DNA of 64,000 nt from Castellaniella sp035707805 (lineage in GTDB: Bacteria; Pseudomonadota; Gammaproteobacteria; Burkholderiales; Burkholderiaceae_B): NCBI GenBank assembly GCA_035707805.1, contig DASSTS010000031.1, positions 16,138 to 80,137 of the forward strand, given 5' to 3'. The notes under the pieces were generated by a model that did not search any database, was not told the DNA's origin, and saw only the letters and a program-made list of their open reading frames with translations. Each line of letters opens with the position of its first letter. The first letter of the stretch is position 1. The translations under genes and the position numbers were made by a program. Shown piece after piece: positions 19,943 to 28,489 of this stretch.

Positions 19943-20794
19943 TTGAAAGTCGTCCATTCCATTGAAGATCTGCGTGACCAGCTGCGGGGTCAGCTGCGCG
20001 TCGCCTTCGTCCCCACCATGGGCAACCTGCACGCCGCCCACCTGTCGCTGATGCGGCTGGCCCGCCAGCACGGCGATCCGGTGGTGGCCAGCATCTTCGT
20101 CAATCGCCTGCAGTTCGGTCCCAACGAGGATTTCGACCGCTATCCGCGCACCCTGGCCGAAGACATCGAAAAGCTCGAACGCGAGCGCGACGTCTACGTG
20201 CTGTTCGCGCCCGACGAGCGCGAGCTCTACCCCGAGCCCCAGAATTTCCGCATCCAGCCCGGCGACGCTTTGGGGAATATCCTGGAGGGTGAGTTCCGGC
20301 CGGGCTTCTTCATGGGCGTCAGCACGGTGGTGCTGAAGCTCTTTTCCTGCGTGCAGCCGCGCGTGGCCGTCTTCGGCAAGAAGGACTACCAGCAATTGAT
20401 GGTCGTGCGGGCCATGTGCCGGCAGTTCCAGCTGCCCGTGGAGATCATCGCCCATGAGACCGTGCGCGACGCCGACGGCCTGGCGCTGTCGTCCCGCAAC
20501 CGCTTTCTGTCGGCCGGCGAGCGCGCCGAGGCGCCCAATCTGTACGGGCTGCTGCAGCAGGTGCGGGACGAGGTGGGGCGCGAAGGCCAGGCCCCGGAAA
20601 CCGCCGAGGCCCGGGCCATGCAGATCCTGCGCGAGCGCGGCTGGGATCCGGACTACGTGGCGGTGCGCCGCCAGCGCGACCTGCAGCCGCCGACGCCGGA
20701 AGAAATCCGCGCGGGCGAGCCGCTCGTCGTGCTGACGGCGGCACGGCTGGGCACCACCCGCCTGATCGACAACCTCGAGTTCCAGGCAGGCTGA
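19943..20794 (+). CDS. panC: Pantothenate synthetase PanC
   Basis: A 283-residue ligase joining pantoate and beta-alanine for coenzyme A synthesis. The TTG start has GGAG 8 nt upstream and gives the family start KVVHSIEDLR. Motifs are FVPTMGNLHAAHLSL (residues 23-37), QFGPNEDFDRYPRT, FFMGVSTVVLKLF, FGKKDYQQL and LALSSRNRFLS. Odd point: the nucleotide-binding HxGH is H30-A-A-H33, so its usual glycine is alanine. All other catalytic segments look intact, so activity is likely but worth testing. Confidence 0.93.
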   Translation: MKVVHSIEDLRDQLRGQLRVAFVPTMGNLHAAHLSLMRLARQHGDPVVASIFVNRLQFGPNEDFDRYPRTLAEDIEKLERERDVYVLFAPDERELYPEPQNFRIQPGDALGNILEGEFRPGFFMGVSTVVLKLFSCVQPRVAVFGKKDYQQLMVVRAMCRQFQLPVEIIAHETVRDADGLALSSRNRFLSAGERAEAPNLYGLLQQVRDEVGREGQAPETAEARAMQILRERGWDPDYVAVRRQRDLQPPTPEEIRAGEPLVVLTAARLGTTRLIDNLEFQAG

Positions 20795-20808
20795 ATCAAG
20801 TCCCAGGT

Positions 20809-20841
20809 CTGTCAAGCCTGACAGCTGGCCCCCTCGGGGGC
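20809..20841 (+). terminator. Two small hairpins after panC
   Basis: CTGTCA-AGCC-TGACAG (20809-20824) is followed by GCCCCC-TC-GGGGGC (20828-20841). There is no T tract. They may mark the end of the scpA-panC transcript, but intrinsic termination would be weak. Confidence 0.35.
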
Positions 20842-20884
20842 GCATGACAGAATCCCCGCACAATCACAACACAAGGGGACTGTC

Positions 20885-21379
20885 ATGTCTTTCATCGACA
20901 TGGAACCGGGCGGCGCCGCGCCCGCAGAACCGGCCATCCACCGCCTGACCTTGCGCGAGCGCGAGGTCGCCGGCTACATCACGCGCGGGCGTTCAAACAA
21001 ATACATCGCGGCCGAACTGGGCGTGTCGCGCCGCACGATCGAGGCCCACCGGGCACGGATCTTCATGAAGACCGGCGTGCGCAATGCGGTCGAGCTGACC
21101 CGCCACTATGTCCGCCTGAGCCTGAAGATCCCCGCCTCGGACGACCATCAAGGTCCTGTCGCGACGGCCTGGCGCGCGCCCGCCGCCGTCCGCTGGGCGG
21201 CATGGCGCCGGGGCTGGGCCTCTCAGTGCGCGGCGCAGTCCTGGGCCGGCTTGCCGGACAGCTCGTCGATGGGGTCCAGGTCGGCCTGGCGGGTCAGCCG
21301 CGATTCCAGCAGGGGGACCTGTCCGTTCAGGCGCGTGACCCGCAGCACATTGGATTGGCTGAACTCCAGGCTGGCATAG
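20885..21379 (+). CDS. Small LuxR-type HTH protein with overlapping C-terminal extension
   Basis: A strong AGGGGA ribosome site precedes the ATG. Residues 19-75 are a clear LuxR/FixJ DNA-binding domain: LTLREREVAGYITRGRSNKYIAAELG, then VSRRTIEAHRARIFMKTGVRNAVELTRHY (shown in parts). There is no receiver domain; only about 18 residues precede the HTH. After about residue 85 the sequence turns into a Trp/Arg/Ser-rich stretch that runs 157 bp antisense into the facing lipoprotein gene. That tail looks like non-coding translation, so the stop codon expected near 21140 may have been lost. Target genes are unknown. Confidence 0.7.
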   Translation: MSFIDMEPGGAAPAEPAIHRLTLREREVAGYITRGRSNKYIAAELGVSRRTIEAHRARIFMKTGVRNAVELTRHYVRLSLKIPASDDHQGPVATAWRAPAAVRWAAWRRGWASQCAAQSWAGLPDSSSMGSRSAWRVSRDSSRGTCPFRRVTRSTLDWLNSRLA

Positions 21380-21897
21380 GCTTGGCCGCCGGTCTGCAGC
21401 ACGATGCGGGCCGGGTCGGTGCCGGTCAGGAACCAGCAGCCCAGCGAGGTGCGGGCGGGGCCGCTGCCGTCCACGGGGACGTTGCGCGCGCGCCATTGGC
21501 CGTCGGGGGCCAGGGTCAGCGTCATGCGGGTGGCGGCGCAGGCGCCGCCGTCCGTGCAGGCGATGGTGCCCAGGTAGGTGCGGGTGTCGGCCAACGCCTG
21601 GGGGACGTCGCGGCGGGCCGCCGTGGCGGCGGCCTCCTGCGAGGCGCCGGCGTCAGCGCCCGCCGGGGCGGCCGGGCGGGCGGCGGTGGCGGGCTGCTGC
21701 TTGCCAAAGCCCAGCTGCAACTGGGCCGGCGCGACGGCGCCGGATTCCCCTTGGGCGCGCTGCAGGGCGTCGGACGCCGTGCTGCCGCGGGGGGTGTCGT
21801 AGTAGCCGGGTTCGCGTTGCTGGGCGCAGGCCCCCAACAGGACCAGCAGGCCAAGGCCCAGCAGACGGGCGAAAGAGGGGGCAGTGAGGCGCGGCAT
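21223..21897 (-). CDS. NlpE-like envelope lipoprotein
   Basis: A 224-residue probable outer-membrane lipoprotein. The signal peptide ends in LLGAC with the lipidated cysteine at residue 24. An Ala/Gln-rich linker (about 45-95) leads to a C-terminal domain (about 105-205) whose TYLGTIACTDGGACAATRM start and cysteine spacing resemble the copper-resistance/NlpE N-terminal fold. The true start is the ATG at 21897; an upstream TTG is less likely. Its 3' end overlaps the LuxR-type frame. A role in envelope-stress sensing is an inference from fold only. Confidence 0.75.
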   Translation of the reverse strand: MPRLTAPSFARLLGLGLLVLLGACAQQREPGYYDTPRGSTASDALQRAQGESGAVAPAQLQLGFGKQQPATAARPAAPAGADAGASQEAAATAARRDVPQALADTRTYLGTIACTDGGACAATRMTLTLAPDGQWRARNVPVDGSGPARTSLGCWFLTGTDPARIVLQTGGQAYASLEFSQSNVLRVTRLNGQVPLLESRLTRQADLDPIDELSGKPAQDCAAH

Positions 21898-21963
21898 GAC
21901 AGTGTCGGTCAAAGGGGCGAAAACGCCATTCTACGCATTTGCCGCCCGCTTGGGCAGTCGCGC

Positions 21964-22674
21964 ATGGGGCTGACGGGCGAGAGCGCCTGGGCGGCGTGGC
22001 TGCTGCTGGCCACCTCCGCGGCGCTCAGCATGGCGCTGGGGGCGATGCTGGGGCCCTGGTCCCGCGTCTACGCCCGGCATGTCCGGGCGGGCGGGCGCGC
22101 CGATGCCGCCGCGCTGTGGCGCTCGGCGCATCCCCGCCGCCTGCGCGCGGCCCGCCTCGCCGCCGACGGGCCGGCTGCACTGGCCCTGGGGTCGCTGGCC
22201 TGCTGGCTGGTCGGCACCCAGGGCGCGGCGGGCCTGGCGCCGCTGCTGCTGGGTCTGGGCCTGGCGTCGCTGGCCTGGCTGGACGCGCGCAGCGGCCTGC
22301 TGCCCGATGCCCTGACGCTGCCCCTGACGGTGCTGGGCTGGGGGCTCGGGGCCGCCGGTTTCATGGCGGCGGCCGGCGCCTCGCTGGCGGTCTGGGCCGG
22401 GCTGGCGTCGGCGGCGGGCCTGTACCGGCGCCTGCGCGGCCGGGACGGCTTTGGCGGCGGCGACGTCAAGTGCCTGTCCATGCTGGCCGGCTGGCTGGGC
22501 GTGCACGCCGCGCTGGGCATCCTTTGGGGCGCCAGCGTGCTGGGGCTGCTGTGGTGGCTGTGCGCCGGGCCGCGCCGCCGCGCGGCCTATCCCCTGGGGC
22601 CCTGCCTGGCGCTGGCGAGCCTGCCCTGGCTGCTGCCGGCCGGCGGCCCGCCCGATCTCCTGCGTTTCCTGTAG
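21964..22674 (+). CDS. pilD: Prepilin peptidase (A24 aspartic protease), N-terminally short
   Basis: A 236-residue polytopic inner-membrane protein with both type IV leader-peptidase aspartate motifs, LAWLDARSGLLPDALTLP and GFGGGDVKCLSMLAGWLG. The usual PilD is about 290 residues and has a cytoplasmic N-terminal methylase region often with two CxxC pairs; here that part is reduced to about 80 residues without cysteines. Peptidase activity on prepilins is therefore plausible, N-methylation doubtful. It precedes coaE and zapD as pilD does in related genomes, but pilB and pilC are not upstream. No clear ribosome site is visible at the ATG. Confidence 0.8.
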   Translation: MGLTGESAWAAWLLLATSAALSMALGAMLGPWSRVYARHVRAGGRADAAALWRSAHPRRLRAARLAADGPAALALGSLACWLVGTQGAAGLAPLLLGLGLASLAWLDARSGLLPDALTLPLTVLGWGLGAAGFMAAAGASLAVWAGLASAAGLYRRLRGRDGFGGGDVKCLSMLAGWLGVHAALGILWGASVLGLLWWLCAGPRRRAAYPLGPCLALASLPWLLPAGGPPDLLRFL

Positions 22675-22761
22675 TGTGAGCGGCGCGGTCCCGGCCGCGC
22701 CCCGGATGCCGCCGCGGAGGCGGAGTCGGGTACAGTCATGTTTTCGACAGGGGGGCGGCGC

Positions 22762-23394
22762 ATGTTTTCCATAGGCCTGACGGGCGGGATCGGGTCCGGC
22801 AAGACCCAGGTGGCCGACTGGCTGGCCGAATGGGGCGCGGCGGTGATCGACACCGACCAGGTCGCCCATGCGCTGACCCTGCCCGGCGGCGAGGCCATCG
22901 GGCCCCTGCGCCAGGCCTTCGGCCCGGCGGCCATCGATACCGACGGCCGCATGGACCGGGCCTGGATGCGCGAGCGGGTGTTCGCCGACGCGGGCGCGCG
23001 GCTGCGGCTGGAAGCCATCCTGCATCCGCTGATCGACCGGGCCGTGCGCGCGCAGGCATCGGCCGCGCGGGGGACGTACCTGGTGTACGTGGTGCCGCTG
23101 CTGGTCGAGTCCGGACGCTGGCGGGATCGCGTGGACCGCATCTGCGTGGTGGACTGCGATCCCGAGACCCAGATCCGCCGAGTGCGCGAGCGCAGCGGGC
23201 TGACGCCGGAGACCATTGGGCGTATCATGTCCGCTCAAGCTTCCCGAGGGGATCGGCTCGCAGTCGCCGACGACGTCATCCTGAACGATGGCGCCACTGA
23301 TCTGCCTGTCCTGCGACAGCGGTCCTGGCGCTGCCATCAGGCATGGTGCGCACTGGCTTCCCGGTCATCCGATGGGCCGGCCATTCATGATTAG
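22762..23394 (+). CDS. coaE: Dephospho-CoA kinase CoaE
   Basis: A 210-residue P-loop kinase for the last step of coenzyme A synthesis. It starts MFSIGLTGGIGSGKTQVADWL with the Walker A motif, then AAVIDTDQVAH, LEAILHPLI, VYVVPLLVESG and a C-terminal VVDCDPETQIRRVRER. The ATG at 22762 is preferred to one 24 bp upstream because the P-loop lies right at the N-terminus in the family and a G-rich ribosome site precedes it. It is 12 bp before zapD. panC, another CoA-pathway gene, is 2 kb away. Confidence 0.95.
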   Translation: MFSIGLTGGIGSGKTQVADWLAEWGAAVIDTDQVAHALTLPGGEAIGPLRQAFGPAAIDTDGRMDRAWMRERVFADAGARLRLEAILHPLIDRAVRAQASAARGTYLVYVVPLLVESGRWRDRVDRICVVDCDPETQIRRVRERSGLTPETIGRIMSAQASRGDRLAVADDVILNDGATDLPVLRQRSWRCHQAWCALASRSSDGPAIHD

Positions 23395-23406
23395 GGTCTT
23401 TTGCGT

Positions 23407-24159
23407 GTGATTCTGTACGAGTACCCCTGTAATGAACGTGTACGCACTCTGCTTCGGGTAGAGTACCTCTTCGACCGCCTGTTTTTCTTCGCGCGGGGCG
23501 AAGACCCCCACCATCACCAGATCGCCATGTCCACGCTCTTCGACCTGCTCGACGTGTGCGAGCGTGCCGATGTGCGTACCGCCGCCCTGCAGGATCTCGA
23601 CCGGCACCGCACCGCGCTGTCCGGATTGCGCGAGCACCCGGGGGTGGACCGCGCCACGGTCGACAGCCTGCTCGACGAGATCCAGGGCGTGTCGACGGCG
23701 CTGGCCGGGCAGGGCCGCATCGGCCAGTGCCTGCGCGACAACGAATGGCTGGCCAGCCTGCGCGGCCGCATCACCGTGCCGGGCGGATCGTCCCCCATCG
23801 ACCTGCCGTCCTACTACGCCTGGCAGGTCAAGCCGCCCGAGGTCCGCATCCACGACCTGCGCGGCTGGATCGAGCCGATGATGCCGCTGCACCGCGCCAT
23901 GGGCCTGATCCTGCAGCTGCTGCGCGATGCGGGCGACGCCCGCGAACAGCTTGCCGGCCAGGGCGCCTACCAGGAAATGCTGGGCGGCAAGACCTTCCAG
24001 CTGCTGCGGGTCTGGGTGGACGCGCAATCGGGCGTCTTCCCCGAAATCAGCGCCAACAAATACGTCATCTGGGTGCGGTTCTCCACGCAGGACAACGTCC
24101 TCAAGCCGCAGCCCATCGGCCGGGACGTCGCCTTTCGACTCGCCCGCTGCAATCTTTAG
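23407..24159 (+). CDS. zapD: Cell division protein ZapD
   Basis: A 250-residue cytosolic protein that cross-links FtsZ filaments at the division ring. It begins ILYEYPCNERVRTLLRVEYLF, the ZapD signature, and ends with FPEISANKYVIWVRF and LKPQPIGRDVAFRLA. A GTG at 23407 with AGGG 10 nt upstream fits the family start; a TTG two codons earlier is possible. It directly follows coaE, a conserved beta- and gammaproteobacterial pair. Confidence 0.94.
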   Translation: MILYEYPCNERVRTLLRVEYLFDRLFFFARGEDPHHHQIAMSTLFDLLDVCERADVRTAALQDLDRHRTALSGLREHPGVDRATVDSLLDEIQGVSTALAGQGRIGQCLRDNEWLASLRGRITVPGGSSPIDLPSYYAWQVKPPEVRIHDLRGWIEPMMPLHRAMGLILQLLRDAGDAREQLAGQGAYQEMLGGKTFQLLRVWVDAQSGVFPEISANKYVIWVRFSTQDNVLKPQPIGRDVAFRLARCNL

Positions 24160-24170
24160 GATCTCCCATC

Positions 24171-25409
24171 ATGAACGACTCCACGACGCCGTCCGCGGGC
24201 GGACGCCGACGGGTGTGGATCTGGGCGGCGCTGTGCGTGCTGGCGACCCTGGTCCTTTGGTATTTCTGGCCGGGCGGCCCCGCCCAGCCGACCGGCCGGG
24301 GATTCCGCGGCGGGCCGCCGGGCCAGTCCACCCCCGTCTCGGTGGTCGCCGTCGAACCCGGGCGGATCGACCGCACGCTGCGCGCCCTGGGCACCGTCAC
24401 CTCGCCGGCGACAGTCACGATCCGTTCCCGGGTGGACGGGCCGCTGCAGTCGCTGCACTTCACCGACGGGCAGTCCGTCCAGGCGGGCGACCTGCTGGCG
24501 GTCATCGATCCGCGGCCTTTCGAGATCCAGCTGCAGCAGGCGCAAGGCCAGCAGCAGCAGCACGCCGCCCAGCTGGACAATGCCCGCCGCGACCTGGCGC
24601 GCTACGAGCAGCTGTTCAAGCAGGATTCGGTCGCCCGCCAGCAGCTCGATACGGCCCGCGCCCAGGTGCGCGAGCTGCAGGGGCAGGCCACCATCGACCA
24701 GGCCGCGGTCGAGGACGCCCGCCTGCAGCTCGGCTACACGAGGATCACGGCGCCGGTCGCCGGTCGGCTGGGCCTGCGCAAGGTGGACGTGGGCAATATG
24801 GTGCATGCCTCCGATGCGGACGGCCTGGTCGTGCTGACCCAGAACCAGCCCATCGACGTGGTCTTCGCCATTCCGCAGACCCGGCTGCAGGCCGTGCTGG
24901 CCGCGCGCGCCGGGGATCCGGGCCTGCAGACCCAGCTGCTGGGACAGGCCGGCGGCCCGGTGCTGGCGACCGGCCGGCTGATCGCGGTGGACAACCAGAT
25001 CGACGTGGCCACGGGCACCGTGCAGCTCAAGTCCCGCTTCGAGAATGCCGACGGATCCCTGTTTCCCAACCAGTTCGTGCAGGTGCGCCTGAGGCTGGGC
25101 CTGGAGTCCGGTCTGGTGCTGCCGCTGCGGGCCGTCCAGCGCGGCTCGGCCGGTGAGTACGTCTATCGCGTGGACGCCGAGCACAAGGCGCACGTCGTGC
25201 CGGTGACGACCGGTGTGGACGACGGCAACCGCGTCGTGATCGAATCCGGCGTGCAGGCCGGCGACACCATCGTGGTCGAGGGCACCGACCGCCTGCGCGA
25301 GGGCAGCGTCGTCGAGGTGGTGGCGCCCCTGGCGGACGCGCCGGCCGGCGGCGCGGCGCAGACCGGGGCGCCGGGCGCCTCGCCGGCGGGCGGGAGCCCG
25401 GCTTCGTGA
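24171..25409 (+). CDS. mdtA: RND efflux periplasmic adaptor, MdtA-like
   Basis: A 412-residue membrane-fusion protein. One N-terminal hydrophobic anchor (residues 14-32) is followed by the HlyD-type beta-barrel, lipoyl and hairpin regions: RALGTVTSPATVTIRSRVDG, a Gln-rich coiled coil (about 105-180), and LGYTRITAPVAGRLGLRKVDVG. It links the inner-membrane pumps to the outer-membrane factor. The C-terminal 30 residues are Ala/Gly/Pro-rich. It is 11 bp after zapD but probably has a separate function. It ends in a GTGA overlap with mdtB. Confidence 0.93.
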   Translation: MNDSTTPSAGGRRRVWIWAALCVLATLVLWYFWPGGPAQPTGRGFRGGPPGQSTPVSVVAVEPGRIDRTLRALGTVTSPATVTIRSRVDGPLQSLHFTDGQSVQAGDLLAVIDPRPFEIQLQQAQGQQQQHAAQLDNARRDLARYEQLFKQDSVARQQLDTARAQVRELQGQATIDQAAVEDARLQLGYTRITAPVAGRLGLRKVDVGNMVHASDADGLVVLTQNQPIDVVFAIPQTRLQAVLAARAGDPGLQTQLLGQAGGPVLATGRLIAVDNQIDVATGTVQLKSRFENADGSLFPNQFVQVRLRLGLESGLVLPLRAVQRGSAGEYVYRVDAEHKAHVVPVTTGVDDGNRVVIESGVQAGDTIVVEGTDRLREGSVVEVVAPLADAPAGGAAQTGAPGASPAGGSPAS

Positions 25410-28400
25410 ACCTGTCGCGCCCCTTCATCCTGCGGCCCATCGCCACCACGCTGGCGATGGTCGCCCTGGCCTTGGCCGGGCTGCTGGGGTATCGCGAATT
25501 GCCGGTGTCGGCCCTGCCGCAGGTGGATTTCCCCACCATCCAGGTGACGACGCTCTATCCGGGGGCCGGCCCCGAGGTCATGACGGCCCTGGTCACCTCG
25601 CCGCTGGAGCGCCAGTTCGGCCAGATGCCGGGCCTGTCGCAGATGCTCTCGACCAGTTCGGGCGGTTCCTCGCGCATCACTTTGCGCTTCGACCTGGGCC
25701 TGTCCCTGGACGTGGCCGAACAGGAGGTCCAGGCGGCCATCAACGCGGCGTCCAACCTGCTGCCGGGCGACATGCCCTCGCCGCCCATCTACCGCAAGGT
25801 GAACCCGGCCGACGCGCCCGTCATGACGCTGGCCGTGACCTCGCCGACCTTGCCGCTGGACCAGGTGCGCGACCTGATCGAGGTGCGGGTGGCGCAGAAA
25901 CTCTCCCAGATCGGCGGCGTGGGGCTGGTCAGCGTGACGGGCGGCCAGCGGCCCGCCGTGCGCATCCAGGTCGATCCTCAGGCCCTGGCGGCCCACCGGC
26001 TGACCCTGGCCGACGTGCGCAAGGCCGTCACCCAGGCCAACGTCAACCAGCCCAAGGGCAACCTCGACGGGCCGCAGCGTTCCATGACCATCAGCGTCAA
26101 CGACCAGCTGAAGGACCCCGCCGAATACGAGCGCCTGATCCTCGCCTATGAGAACGGCGCCCCCCTGCGGCTGGGCGACGTGGCGCAGGTGCGCCGCGCC
26201 GCCGAGAACCTCTACCAGGCCGCCTGGTTCGACCGCACGCCCGCCGTGCTGCTGAACATCCAGCGCCAGCCCGGCGCCAACGTGATCCAGGTGGTCGACG
26301 AGATCCAGGCGCTGCTGCCGGGGCTGCGCCAGACGCTGCCCACGGGCGTGGACCTGCAGATCGCGTCCGACCGCACGCACACGATCCGCGACTCGGTCGA
26401 CCACGTGCAGATCGAGATGCTGCTGGCCATCGCGCTGGTGGTGGCGGTGACCTTCGTCTTCCTGCGCACCTGGCGCGCCACCCTGATCCCGGGCGTGGTC
26501 GTGCCGCTGTCCCTGGTGGGCACCTTCGGGCTGATGTTCCTGATGGGCTTCAGCGTCAACAACCTGACCCTGATGGCCCTGACCATCGCCACGGGCTTCG
26601 TGGTGGACGATGCCATCGTCATGATCGAGAACATCGCGCGCCACATCGAGGAGGGCGAGGACGCGCTGACGGCGGCCCTGCGGGGCGCGCGCCAGATCGG
26701 CTTCACCCTGGTGTCCCTCACGGTCTCGCTGATCGCCGTGCTGATTCCGCTGCTGTTCATGGCCGACGTGGTCGGACGGCTGTTCCGCGAGTTCGCCGTC
26801 ACCCTGGCGGTGGCGATCCTGCTGTCCCTGCTGATCTCGCTGACGCTCACGCCCATGATGTGCGCTCGCATGCTGAGGGCGGAATCCGAAGAGCGGCATG
26901 GCCGCTTCCTGCAATCGGCGGGACGCATGATGGACCGCCTGGTGGCCGGCTACGACCGCGGGCTGCAATGGGTCCTGGCCCACCAGCGGGCGACGCTGTG
27001 GTTCGCCCTCGCGACGCTGGCGGTGACCGCGGGCCTGTATGCGGGCATCCCCAAGGGCTTTTTCCCGCAGCAGGATACGGGCGCGCTCCAGGCCATCACC
27101 GAGGGGCCGCAGTCGGCCTCCTTCGCCGTGATGTCGCGGCTGCAGCAGTCGGCGGTGGATCGCGTGCTGGACGACCCGGCCGTGGCCTCCGTGACCTCGT
27201 TCATCGGCATCGACGGCGACAACACCACATTGAACACGGGGCGGCTGCAGATCACGCTCAAGCCGCTGTCGGACCGCAGCGAGCGCGCGGATGCCGTCAT
27301 CGAGCGCCTGAACGGCGCGCTGCGCGGGGTGGTCGGCCTGCAGACCTGGCTGCAGCCGGTGCAGGAGCTCTCGGTCGAGGACCAGGTCAGCCGGGCGCAG
27401 TTCCAGATGACGGTGTCCAGCACCGACGAGGCGGGCCTGGCGCAGTGGGTGCCGCGCCTGATCCAGGCGATGCGGGACCTGCCGCAGCTGCGGGACGTGG
27501 CGGGCGACCTGCAGGACCGGGGACTGGCCCTGACGGTGCAGGTGGACCGCGATGCGGCCGCGCGCCTGGGGGTCACCCAGGCCTCGATCGACGATGCGCT
27601 GTACGACGCCTTCGGCCAGCGGCTGATCTCCACCATCTACACCCAGTCGGCCCAGTACCGCGTGGTGCTGGAAGCCGATGCCGCCCTGCTCGACGGCGGG
27701 CCGCAGGCCCTCGCGCAGATCCACGTGCCGACCGCCGACGGCGGGGTGACGCCCCTGTCCACGGTGGCCCGCTTCGTCCCCGGGGTGACGCAGCTGGCGG
27801 TGCAGCGGCTGGGCCAGTTCCCGGCGGCGACCGTGTCCTTCAACCTGGCGCCGCACGCGGCGCTGTCCGACGCCGTGCAGGCCATCGAGTCGGCGCGCGC
27901 GGACCTGGGGATGCCGGATTCCCTGGAGATCCGGTTCCAGGGCGCGGCGCGGGCCTTCCAGGCGTCGCTGTCCAGCACGCTGTGGCTGCTGTTGGCCGCC
28001 GTGGTCACCATGTACATCGTGCTGGGCGTGTTGTACGAGAGCCTGATCCACCCGGTGACGATCCTGTCGACGCTGCCGTCCGCCGCCATCGGCGCGCTCC
28101 TGGCGCTGTGGATCGGCGGAATCGAGCTGGACATGATCGGCGTGATCGGCATCATCCTGCTGATCGGCATCGTCAAGAAGAACGCCATCCTCATGATCGA
28201 TTTCGCCCTGGATGCGCAGCGCGAGCGGGGGCTGGGGCCGCAGGCCGCCATCCACGAGGCGGCGCTGCTGCGTTTCCGGCCCATTCTGATGACGACCCTG
28301 GCGGCCTTCTTCAGTGCCATTCCGCTGATGCTGGCCACGGGCTCGGGGGCTGAGCTGCGCCAGCCGCTGGGCCTGGCCATGGTCGGCGGCCTGCTGTGCA

Positions 28401-28489
28401 GCCAGCTGCTGACGCTGTTCACCACGCCGGTCATCTATCTGATGTTCGAGCGGCTGGGCCACCGGCGGGCGGCCCAGGGGCGGCCATGA
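25406..28489 (+). CDS. mdtB: RND multidrug efflux pump subunit, MdtB-like
   Basis: A 1027-residue inner-membrane RND transporter with 12 helices and two large periplasmic loops. Marks are the N-terminal RPIATTLAMVALALAGLLGY, ALPQVDFPTIQV, the helix-4 aspartates in ATGFVVDDAIVMIENIARH, and GIVKKNAILMIDFA in the second half. MdtB and MdtC form a heterotrimer in E. coli; having two unequal RND genes in tandem here supports that arrangement. The GTG start overlaps the mdtA stop. Substrates in E. coli include bile salts, novobiocin and metals chelates, but the local substrate is unknown. Confidence 0.95.
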   Translation: MNLSRPFILRPIATTLAMVALALAGLLGYRELPVSALPQVDFPTIQVTTLYPGAGPEVMTALVTSPLERQFGQMPGLSQMLSTSSGGSSRITLRFDLGLSLDVAEQEVQAAINAASNLLPGDMPSPPIYRKVNPADAPVMTLAVTSPTLPLDQVRDLIEVRVAQKLSQIGGVGLVSVTGGQRPAVRIQVDPQALAAHRLTLADVRKAVTQANVNQPKGNLDGPQRSMTISVNDQLKDPAEYERLILAYENGAPLRLGDVAQVRRAAENLYQAAWFDRTPAVLLNIQRQPGANVIQVVDEIQALLPGLRQTLPTGVDLQIASDRTHTIRDSVDHVQIEMLLAIALVVAVTFVFLRTWRATLIPGVVVPLSLVGTFGLMFLMGFSVNNLTLMALTIATGFVVDDAIVMIENIARHIEEGEDALTAALRGARQIGFTLVSLTVSLIAVLIPLLFMADVVGRLFREFAVTLAVAILLSLLISLTLTPMMCARMLRAESEERHGRFLQSAGRMMDRLVAGYDRGLQWVLAHQRATLWFALATLAVTAGLYAGIPKGFFPQQDTGALQAITEGPQSASFAVMSRLQQSAVDRVLDDPAVASVTSFIGIDGDNTTLNTGRLQITLKPLSDRSERADAVIERLNGALRGVVGLQTWLQPVQELSVEDQVSRAQFQMTVSSTDEAGLAQWVPRLIQAMRDLPQLRDVAGDLQDRGLALTVQVDRDAAARLGVTQASIDDALYDAFGQRLISTIYTQSAQYRVVLEADAALLDGGPQALAQIHVPTADGGVTPLSTVARFVPGVTQLAVQRLGQFPAATVSFNLAPHAALSDAVQAIESARADLGMPDSLEIRFQGAARAFQASLSSTLWLLLAAVVTMYIVLGVLYESLIHPVTILSTLPSAAIGALLALWIGGIELDMIGVIGIILLIGIVKKNAILMIDFALDAQRERGLGPQAAIHEAALLRFRPILMTTLAAFFSAIPLMLATGSGAELRQPLGLAMVGGLLCSQLLTLFTTPVIYLMFERLGHRRAAQGRP

